Shown piece by piece: positions 36,301 to 48,300 of a stretch of DNA of 54,610 nucleotides. This DNA comes from Acanthaster planci (taxonomy: Eukaryota > Echinodermata > Asteroidea > Valvatida > Acanthasteridae), in assembly GCF_001949145.1 (NCBI RefSeq), contig NW_019091598.1, forward strand, positions 352,606 through 407,215, in the 5' to 3' direction. The number at the start of each line of letters is the position of its first letter. Position 1 is the first letter of the stretch. The position numbers were made by a program, and so were the translations under genes. The notes beneath the pieces are model-generated. The model was not told where the DNA came from and made no database searches. It saw nothing but the letters and a program-made list of their open reading frames with translations.

Positions 36301-39300
36301 CAGTCACAGATGCATTAACTACCAATAGCCCATGGAGGTTGCACATGTACAGAGCCCTCAAGTGTCCATGTCGTACAGTAACAAAGACATGAACTACAAA
36401 ATAATCCATGGGAGTTAAGCATGTATGGAGTCGTCAAGCATCCAAGTGCCACGGCCACGCATAATAGGAAATACAGTTCACAACTTTGTCTTGGAACGTA
36501 CAAAAAATAATGATACAGTAAGAGATATCAGTATTAATTCCAGCACCATGCCTGTGGTGTATGAACATTTTCAGATTTAGGCCAAAACTGTTTCTGCGCC
36601 TGGGACAAGCTTGCCATGAAACACCCGTAATGTCGGTATGGACTGGTAAAGCTCATGATAACACAGCAGCCCAAAGAAGTCAGTTCATGTGAAGAAACAG
36701 ATCACAGTAGCTGCAACTCACCAAATACTGGTTGTTTCTTTGTAGCCAACAACAGCATGGCACCCCATGGTAGCAGCATGGGATCTGATCTCTGTACGTA
36801 TCTCTGTCCACCATGCATCTCTCGTCTCTGGCTCGTCTGAAACAACAAGTGCAGATTTATCACATACGGTGGAAAGTACTTGACGTTGGAATACGAGATA
36901 AGAGTCTAGGAAGTATTGCATCATTTATTGAACAAAACCAAGCAATAACGAAAAAATGCAGACAACTGGAACACAATCTGTATTACAATGAGTTAGGGAA
37001 TGTGAGCCAGTAGATAAAGTCTGTTAACTCCTGACCATGTCCTAAATGGTTCAGATCCATCAGCTGAGCATACATGCTAACTGTATGACCTTAACAAAGT
37101 TAAGTTCCCCTATTAAATCAATTTAAATTTTAAATTAGGGTACCTATGTAGGTAGAGCCACATGTGCAATATTATAAATTAGTCTCGTGGCCTAACGCAC
37201 TTGGTCATTAATATTGAAACAGCAATTCACTACGAGACTATTGGTGTTATAAAAAGTGCTATTCAAACATTAATGGATAATGATGCCAATTAATAAAACA
37301 CTTAAAAAAACACCCCCTAAACCAAGAGTCTAATACAGACATGAGTAACAGAAAGAGGTATAAACTTTTCCCCTACAAGTACAAGGAGAACTATATTTTG
37401 GAGGACAGCAATCCAGGCTGGGGATGGAAGTGCACTCACGCCTCCTTTCTTTAAAAAGGAACACTGGAGACATTTATGATCGTACAAACTATTCTTCAGT
37501 ATAACCATCAAACGGTAAGTTTGTGAAACAGCTGGTGCAATGCTTGGGCCAGGCAATGGGGGGGCTCACGAGTGCACAGTGATCTCATGTTAGGACTGGC
37601 TTAAGTTAAGTGAAAGAATTACAGTTCAGTGCAGAAACGGTTCCAATTGTTGAATGTCCAGTTCCCTTGTTCTTATTGGAGCAATGGAGAAAAGTACCTG
37701 GGTTGTGGATTCTGTCCAGCAGTTTGACTGACCGTGCAGTAACCACTCCCCCAAGATGAACAAGGAATCCTGGGGGGAACTTTTTGATTGTGAAAAATGG
37801 GTACTCCTTGAAAAAAACAAGAAAAGAAAAAAAGCATTAATGTTATCCTTCATGCAAATTCAAAATCATGAGCAGAACAACGAAACTGCAAACATGGCTA
37901 TGCTGCCTGCTTCAATCTAGCACGTTACATTTGAGAATTTACAAGTTCTCTCTGGTATTTAAAAATATCCAAAAGGGTCAAAGGAGCTGTGGGTTTGATA
38001 CCAAAGTTAACCCTTTATCTTTTGTGTCCTCTAAATCCCTTCAATATCCACTTAGCACAACTACCCCTAGCCCAGGTTGGGCGTTGTCTGCATCGCATTG
38101 CGACGAACATTCAGGGTATGAAAGTCCTCCTACAGTGCGGAATTTTTTTTTACATTTTTTCTCACATTTTTACCTGGCAAAGAAAGCTCAAATGTCATTC
38201 TCAAGTGCTTTGTACTCCAAATTCCATAAATGCTGTTTTGAAATTACTAAATACGCCCACGGAAAATCCATTTGGCAGAAAATCTAGTGCAACTCCACGC
38301 TTTCTATCGTGAATAATCTACGTTCGTCTAGTGCAAGTACTTGCACTTGCCCAAAATGCATAGTAACCAACCTCTCCTTACGCATGCCGGAAGAGCTGTG
38401 GGCGTGAAGAAGTCGCAGATAGGTCCAAAACGGGCTTCCAACACTATGGCTAGGTCTATTGTCTGCGCGTCTCCACACATTTCAAGTGGAGCAAGACCTA
38501 GACCTAGCTCTAGACAACACAACCGACAGAATGTGGGCCGTGCTTGGAGACCATTTCATGTATACGCTAATGTGTACTATTAGACGAACGTAGATCGTTC
38601 ACAAATTGCAATGGAAAGTATGGAGCTTTGCAAAATTTCCTGCAAAATACGTTGTCCACGGGCGTATTTAGTAATTTCAATACAGCATTTATGGAATTTG
38701 GGATACAAGGCACTTGTGAACAACATTTGAGCTGTCTTCGCCAGGTAAAAATGTGAGAAAAAAAGGTTACAAAAATTTCGCACCGTTGCAAGCCTTTCAT
38801 ACCCTGGATGTCAGTCATAGTATAAATGAAGACAACGTCCAACCTGTGCTAAACTGCCCCATGCTTTGTTATAGAAACGCTACGACAGTGGAGGTCAGCA
38901 ACACAGTCCAAGGAATGCCAAGCCAATGCTTTAAAACACAACCAATTCATTCCAATTAGAGTCTTTACAGACATAGCAATGGCATCCTCTAGAGCCCTTT
39001 GTGTGGAGGTACATGTAAGGTACTCAGAGTAATGTATAAAGAAAGGTACCCGAGGAGGCTTGCTTCATGCTAGAAATGACTTTGTGTACACATACACACA
39101 TTACAATGCTTTTCTTGCTCGATGTATGAAGACATTTTCATCTTAGACTTACCAGAATATCAATAGTTATTGGCGGTAGAGTTGGCTTGGGTAGGAGTGA
39201 CATCCTCTGGGATAGTCCACCACTTCCTCCACTGCCTGCCTTCTCTTGGCTACCGACAGACCCCACTATAAGGCAGACAAACACACCGATCAAACGCAAT

Positions 39301-42300
39301 AATTGGAGAAATTCTCAGCAGAAAATGTGCAGGTCCGTGCATGACCAGTGCAAATTTGCAGAGAGCAGCACCTCTTCTCCAAGCATGGATAACGTGGCTA
39401 TGCCAACCTTTAAACGTGGACCCATGAACAAAGAAGGTCCTCATACTGTAAGTTGTGTGGCCCAAGTGAAATCTACACCTTGCAAGAGTACAACACGCAG
39501 GTAAGCGAGAGCATGCACTTGATCAAACCATGAGTATACTTTGTATTATGTGGTCATTTCAAGATGGCAGAAAGGTGACTATTGATGCACATACAACACT
39601 ATCGTTCACCTGCAAATAATAAGATTAACACAAACAAAAGCAGCCCATGTTCAGGCTGTCATGCATATATCATTTAACGCTTGGTCAACTAGTAAAATCC
39701 CATTTAAAAAAATAAAAACACAGCACATGGGGAAAAAATAACCCTGCTAATGAATACAGTTGCAATACCATGACACAGAATTTCATGGCTACAAAAGTAT
39801 TATTTGACTTGAATTCTCAGAGCTTACCAATGTGGGCTGAGGACAGGTCTGAGTCAGATGAATGCCGACATGGAGTCACCTTGGATGGTGACCTTGGGGT
39901 TGGTTGGGAAATCTGCTGGGTGTATAGTGGGGAACCAATCATGCTTCCATCTGGCGCATCTTCAATGGCAGAAAAGCTGTAGGATGGAGATGACGTCATC
40001 TTCACAAACGTTCACAATTTTCACTGTTCTCTTAGAATACTAACAAAGCTGCCCAACTTCCTCAGGTTTAGAAAAGAGTATGCACAGGTCAAAAGGAAAA
40101 GGGTTCAGTTTGCTTGACAAGAAAGGATTTTATCAACTCAGTCAAATTCCTAATGGGTCATTAGTTTGCTCAGCAGCAGCAATACAGATTTTGTGAGCGG
40201 AGTGGAAGTAAAACACACTAGTTATGGTTTCTCACACACTGAAGGACTACAATTTCCATTTCCCCAATCTGCAAAATATCTTTAAAATTACCAGCAATAA
40301 CAACGTGAGTCTGAATGGAAGTGGAAGCATACTTTCCAATTATCACGGACCAATAATATTTTTAGAGTAGTTGGTGCAATGTTTCTGCCATTACTGAGGG
40401 CTGAGTGTATCATGACATCGCGATTGGATTGATCTGCATGTTACGATAGCTTATGACTGTCACTCTGATCTACACCTTAACATCATCATCCCAACTTCAC
40501 CGTGGACCAGCAAAGTAAGCCAGTTTGGTATGTCAACAGTAAATGTTGACGATAAAACACACTGTAGTAGGTCTTTGAGGAAGTCAATATGTACGTGCGA
40601 GGTCGACCCTCTCAGCACAGCTATAATTGACTCACACACACACTGAACACATTCAAACAGTCATGGCTCAGTCACGGCATGGTTCTTCAATGACCTTGCC
40701 TTATTGAAATACCAAATTGGCTCATTGGCAGAGTGTCATCGGCATCGTGGAAGTCAGAAGTACGAAATCTTCTCAAGTAAAGTTTTCTTTGAACTGAGGA
40801 AAGCTGCAGGGACTTACTCCTTTGGATTGAGCTGATCCTGTGGTGGGCTGGTAGACAGAGGTGAGGTCATTGGATTGGTTTTATGTATCAGTGCTGCTGT
40901 GCCGATGCCTCGGACCACAATGCCAGATTCTCCTTCCAGATCAAAGCATTGCCAGTAACTAAAGCCAAGAAAGATCAATTGGATGTAACATAGAAATAAA
41001 ACAGCTTTGTGAAATACTGACAATGGTTTAAAGTGTGATTCCCTGAGTTCATCATTTTTTGCTGACCCCAAACCAGTCTCTGGCCACACTCATACATCCA
41101 ACCCAGCTACATCCAATGCAGTTCAAACAAGAACTTAACAGAGAGCAGAAAAAACACACACAGATACATTCTGTGTAGCACTGTCCACTGTAATACATCT
41201 ACATCACAAGTGTGACTATGGGGAACCTTGCTGTATGTGCTGACTGCAAAATCCAGCAGTACGAGGCGCTTTCAATATGCACGTTTTTGGGTGCCTTGCG
41301 TACACGATGCATTCATGCGTTTCACTTTCACGGACACAAAAAATGACTCCATTAACATAACACACATGTGCTTTGCGTTTGGCCCTCAAAACTGCCCCAG
41401 GAACAATTTTGACGGATATAGTAGGATACAGTTAAAACAAGAATTTGTGAATGATGTTAATTAGAAGTCAAATCATGCGAAACAGCAAACATCAAAGGAA
41501 GGCTTTGGTCAGAGTTCATAGCGTGGGACACAGCTTGACACTTGCCCTGACATAGACATGTGACTGACTTGAGATTTCCATGTGGTGACTCATCAATTAC
41601 ACGTACAACTTTGTACTATACGGACACCCATTTTCTTTAACAGTAAGTAATTTCAAAAAGCCTAAACATGAAAAAAGTGTTTGCAAAGTTGCAAATGGTA
41701 CAAGATTACCGGACTTTGAAGAAGCTGTCTCCTTCTGAACCAAGCAGTGTAGCACATACATGTCCAACACCAAAGCTAACCCCAGGATGATGAACGCCAT
41801 ACTTACCCCAAGACAGCATTGCCTTCTCTCTCAAGCACCTTCAGTCCAATCTTCCGCTGTAGCTCACCAGACAGCTTAGTGAACAACTGCTGTCTAGCCT
41901 CATTGGAAGCCCTCGGTGTTCGGATCATATCAATCCACTGCAATCAAATCATTCTTTATAATGAGAGCTCAACCATCATATAGTCTTCATTTGGCCAGAG
42001 CACTACAGCTTGCTTTTCCCTCCACCAATTACTCATGAGGAGACCGGTCTTTCGCCACTTTCAAACTCTGGAAAGTTTTGCCCCTTATAATTTGTCGATC
42101 CTCATCAATGTTTGCATTTGAATCACCTTTGAAAAGCCTCACATTTTGGTGTTGGGGGTGAAATTGACCAATGATACAAATAGCTGAAAACAGCTGAAAA
42201 AAGGCACGAAGAAGCTGAACTGTGAAAATCTCCAATACTTTTGCACACAACCAGTGAGGAAAAAAAGCTGAAATCCAAAAGAAAAAAGCTGAAATCAGCT

Positions 42301-45300
42301 AAAAAGCGGAGAAATCTCACCCCTGTAGTGTTGAAGGAGTTGGTATTCATTTTTAATCACTGGTTTTGTTAATCAAATTGAATTTCACATAAAAACTTTA
42401 AGCTCATTTTGTAATGTGGGCCATGAGCATCTTGCTAGGCAGATACTGTTGACTATAAATGCTCATAATGATTATTAAAGTGATTATTAATTCCTGGGGT
42501 AAATTTGAGAGCTGCAGGCAAGATTGTTAATCAGCTGGTCAACAGTGTTGAGTAAAGTGCATTGCCATATTTGCTGGGAAATGGTGGGTAGGTCTACACT
42601 ACCTTGAGGTGGACAATTTCTTTCAACTCAAGACAGTGTTTTTGTTCCCATTGTATCGTTTTTGGTCCCCACAGAATCTCTGTTCTTGCAACACGTTTAG
42701 TTCCCACAGAACAAGTATATGCATGATATGCAATGAAAAACATGGGCAGGTTTGTCCCTAAGTTCAATACGGGATCTTTGAATGAGAAACCAGATTAGCT
42801 GAGTTTTTGTTTTAAACAGTTGATGCCAGAGGACATGTCACTCTGAAGGATTTTTAGTGACAATATCACGGAAGATGTGGAAACGTGTCCTGGTAATGTA
42901 CTGCACAGCAGAGGGTGATGGGTTAAACTGTCATAACTACCCAACTTGCAAAGCTTTGAAAGACTGGTCAAGTTACAGCAGAAATCCCCCCCCCCCGGTA
43001 AAAAAACATAGCCCTTAAATAAAAATCTTAGCCAAAAGGCAAGTGATTTCCAGCAAATTTGGCTCATCAGGCTGGTGCTTATCTGCGGTTTCCTCGGCAT
43101 GAATAGTTAGTATCTATTCCTCCACTGGATGGGATGCCAGTCTACTGTCACAGGCTGCTCCCCATATAATGCCATTATATCTACTTATACTCATGGGTGA
43201 AGGGATAGTGGCATGTAGGGGTGGAGTGGCTTGCCTGCTAGGCCACTACCGGTGGCTAGCACCTCAATTCAAACCCCGAACCCGCTGGTCACCAGCACCA
43301 ATACTTACGAACCTTAGCCACAAGTTAACTCTTGGGTTTTATTACCTTCTCAAGTAGCTGGTCAAATGTTACCTACAGCTCTAACAAGGCACAACATTTA
43401 GGAGCCGGTATTTGACTGACGATGTTAGATTAAGCCTCTTACCTGATACTCAGGGTCATCATTGACAACCAGTTCCTCTACAAAGCCATGAACAGCACTC
43501 ACAGTGTAACATGTAGGGATTCCGCTTGCTAAAAGTAAGACATACACAAAATAGCCCAGTTAGTGGAATACAGGTTTGACAGTCCAATCTCCACAGTGTC
43601 AAAGTTGAACCTCTTACTGTTGGCTCATTCAAAACCTTCCATTCTTTCGATGCCCTGAAACTGTCATGCAAATGACACCATCATCAAACTGGAAGAAGTT
43701 TAAAACTTTACCCAGTTCCCAGCAGGATAATTTTCAGCTTAAACTTTTTTTTGACAAATACCTCAAATGGCGATCAGGGATTGTTATGTACGGCATCTAT
43801 TTGTACATTAATTTGGAAAGAAATAAAATGGGAGGGAAATATTTCGTCAATCACTATCGATACACTGAGATGGAGTAAATTATATCAAAGAGCACTATTG
43901 CAGATGAATATCTTGTACAATTTATTAGGCCTATCAGCCCCGAGCTGGACCAAGAGAAGGTGCTATATTCCTAGCAATAGAGGCTCTTTGGGTGGGAACT
44001 ACACTTCCATAGTTCACGAATGACTATGAAATAAATGCACACATTACGGTAGCATTGCTATATGTACGCAAAAATTAACATTCCCCACCAACATGTTTCT
44101 TTTCAACCAATGAGGGGGTGCGTCAGCTCAGGGTGGATATAATCAACAAAAGGTCCAGCCCAAGACATTCTCACAACGTCAAAATCAGGCCCACATTTTG
44201 GCCACACAACTTCAATTCTTCAAAATCTTCTACTCATGCAAGGAGGATTTTGAAGGATTTGGCAAAGTAAGGGTGGACGCTTACAACTGAAGAACTGGAC
44301 TCCACAGGAAGACTCCTTAAATTTGCTGACGTTTTCTAAGAGATCCACCTTGACTACCACACTGATCTCCCCTCTCATGCCGTGCATGGTGTCATAAATA
44401 GGTAGCCAGCCTGATATCTCGGATGGTCCATCTTTCAAAAGTAGGGGGTTTAAATCTATGTACACCTGATGAAAGGGATGAAAAAAAATTTACTCTTACA
44501 CCAGCATCTGTGACCTCAAGACATCTCCTACACTGCATCTTCAAACGGTTACTTCTGACGCAGTCAGAGATTTACAATAAACTGAGACTAGAGGTTTTAA
44601 TGTTGCAATTAAAACTGGGAGCAAATGAATATTCTATTAACACTGATCACTAGAATCAGCTACCGTATATTGGTATTATTGATCCAACTATATACAAAAT
44701 CACTTGCAATATCGCACACAATTGTACACTATAATCAGGACAATAGCATCTCGCGTCTATGAGTATCTCCGGCCACAATTTAGCAAGATTTAAGAAATGA
44801 ACAATACTTCTTGCCCTGTTTCTATTCCTTTTAAATTTTCTAATCAATAATTAACTTTTTGAGTTGTAGGATTTCTGTCGCTTTCATTTGAATCTGCTTG
44901 AAACAGGCCTCCATGGTGAAATTATTCTCATTTCAAACAAAACAAAATTTTCTCTTTTCATGAATTTTGCATTTGAATGTTCAAATTCAGAAATCAATAT
45001 TCAAACATTCGATGATGTATCGAATATTTGGACGTTCAGCACAACCCTACCATACATACCATTAGTAAAATTCTTTTGGTCAATTATCAAACTGTGAAGG
45101 TTACGCTAATGTTTTTTCTTCAAGATTTAAGACATCTGTGAAAACCAAAGATCACGGGCTAAATTATGTAATATTAGCATTGTTTTGGAAAATGGTGATA
45201 GCTTACCTTACCAATGGCATCATGGGCACTGTACGTGTCATAGTCCATAATTCTACAATATCAAACAAAACTTGGCTAAATATGTTTTTCCCATCAAGAA

Positions 45301-48300
45301 AATAACAACATGGCACGGAAGATGAGTTTAGCTCCAACCCTTATCTTCTGCTTTGAAATTTCAACTTGGAAGCAGTTGGAAGGTATTACGACATCGTAAC
45401 ACGTGCATAAAACTTGAAAGTTTCAGAAAATGTAAGTTGCTCCTGTTTTCCGACATAGTAAAGGGATACTGGAAGGCTACTAGAAAGAATAACTGGGCAC
45501 TTGACTTTGGATAAATCAATTTCACTGGATATTTTTTGGGGGAAGGGGGTTGGATGGGAGAGTTATGGCTACATCAATGATAAGTTAAAGGAGCTTCAAG
45601 ATGGAAAGAACCTCAATTATAGACAAAACTTCAAAGAAATGATTCAAGAAGGCATAACACAATTGCTTTTTTCATACCTCTGTCTTGGATACTGTCCGTT
45701 TATTGGCCCAGAACGATCACACGACTGGGCGACATATCCACATGTCACACTCATCATGAGACATTTCATTCAACTGATGGTGCATGCACACACACACGTA
45801 CGCGCACGAAACAGAAGAGAACGAATATTTGCAGTCGTTCGGTCAGTTTTGCGTGGCACCCATGATACATTTTGTGCATAGGCTACCAGGGAATTCAATC
45901 GGTGATTGCACTCTTATAACAGACTCATTTCCGTCCCCACAGCGTATAAGTTAATGCAGAGACCGTTAACCAGACTATATAAATGTACTCACTGGTACCG
46001 TACTAGTTTCATGTTAGAGTTTACGCGATTAATGAAAGTGAGGGGACAGTGCATTTGCAAGCGTTATCGTTTACGTCTGTTAAGTTTACTGTACAGTTTT
46101 ACAGTAGGCTTATCATCTTCTGAAATATACAGCTTGTTTCTTTTGATAAATTCCTGAAGACAGAGATATGACAAAATGCACACTGCCCTCGGCTTTGCCT
46201 CAGGAGGGCGCTATGCATCCCTCAGGTGTTCAAGATGTCACATCCCACACCACAGCAATTAACAAATGTTAATTGCTGCACAATGGAAGTATCTAAACCT
46301 TCATATACTGGTACCGGTGTGTCACATCTTGTGTAAAGATTAGAATCTCGTTGATGTTCATACCTCAGCTGCAGTGGTTCATCCTGAAGCTCTTCATCAT
46401 CAACCTTTAAATGAACAAACAGCATTGGCCAAATTGTTAACAACCTATCTAGAGGTGTGGAATTTCACTTAGGCAAGGGAGGCATACCTGGAGACACCTT
46501 CATGAAGTCTTTTCAAACATTATTTGAAGGATGCGAATGATGAAAGTTTAAGACAAATGAAGATACAGCATCAATGGCAAATGAACAATATCTGTGCATG
46601 TAAAAGTACCTAACGCCTATGAATTCGATTTCCTAGTTTAGGGTCAATGAATCGTACTTTTGAGAATTTGAAGTTTGAAAATTTGGGACTGTCGACACTC
46701 GGAATCGAACATTTTGAATATTTACTTCATAAAAACGGGAATTTGTTCTTGATATTTTTGTATTCTCACCTCAAATTTGAACCACTCTGATTGCCACTGT
46801 GGATTAAGAGACTTCCGACAGACTTCTGTCTTGTGGGTTACTTGCCCAAGTTTGACCTGAAAACAACATTGACAGTGAAAACAATTCTGCTCAGAGCAAA
46901 TCCTCTACAGAGCAAGGAATCAGAAACAGCTGCTGATCTTGAAAATGCATCTTATCCTAATCCATCTTATCCTTTCTGCATTTTTGTCAAATTAGCATGT
47001 CAGAAGGGTAGATGACGTTCCCAAGGCAGGACAGCCTCAGGGTCAAAGGCTGCAAGCCACAACAGCGAATCCGACAGTGGCACTAAATGGGACCAGCTCC
47101 AAGTGTCTCAACAGTGGAACGCTGCTATACCGAACACGGCTATACTGAACGCCGCTATACCGAACGCCGCTATACCGAACACCGCTATACTGAACGTTCG
47201 GCTGTACCGAACATCGTCCTTGGCTCCCAATATTTTGTCCACAGAACCTACCGAACACTATTCAGTTCCTTTGCAATTCCCAAATGTAAACATGATAAAA
47301 CAATCGGTGTTTTCAATGTTGGAAAGTGACAAGTGGCCATTATTTCTCCAAGGATTAGAAGGGAAAGCCACATGATCGGGTGCGGAAGAAAACCGCAGGT
47401 ACACACACGGTGGCATTGCACTAACAATAGTCTAAAGAGGGCGCCGCTGATACACAAATCAACCGAGATTCGCCACAGCATGCATCAGAGATCAATCCTG
47501 AGCGGTAATTTCCATGACTTTTAGGACAAACTTGATATCAACTTTTTGACTCAAGTCTAAATAAAAAACAAAAAGAATTCACAGATACATTTCTAGAAAA
47601 ACTTGAATACAACGGCAAAACATCACAAAAACAGCGAATCAAGGTATCACAAGAGGGTGTACTTCAGTTAGACAAGAGAGGGCGCTTTTCATCATAGCAA
47701 CGAAACGTTCAGCAGTTAAATTCACTATACCGAACCACCGCTGTACCGAACATTTAGCATTCCACTGTAGTTTATTTTGGTCAATGTAACAAAGTGCACC
47801 AGGCTTTTACAGCGGATGCAACAAAGCACTATGGCTCAAAGCACTATGGCTCAAAGCACTATGGCTCAAAGCACTATGGCTCAAAGCACTATGGCTCAAA
47901 GCACTATGGCTCAAAGCACTATGGCTCAAAGCACTATGGCTCAAAGCACTACGGCTCAAAGCACTATGGCTCAAAGCACTACGGCTCAAAGCACTATGGC
48001 TCAAAGCACTACGGCTCAAAGCACTACGGCTCAAAGCACTATGGCTCAAAGCACTATGGCTCAAAGCACTATCTTGCAAAATAAAAGATTCCAAGTATTC
48101 ATTCCAATACAAGCACATGTACGTGCATTATATATGACAACTTGACCTCACACATCTTGAGCACTGATATGACCACGTGGCTGAACAGTTAGCCAAGTTG
48201 GTTCCATCAGGATATTTCAGAGGGATAACTTGTATCAGAAGCCTATTGGTAAATCAGTAGCATATCCAGTGAGGGAGGGGGTAGGGGACCGACAATTCCT

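Noticed and set aside
47794-48145. Open frames made of repeated QSTMA, KHYGS and ALSHS units
   Set aside because: They are three readings of one 15-bp minisatellite in an intron; any multiple-of-three repeat without stops gives this.
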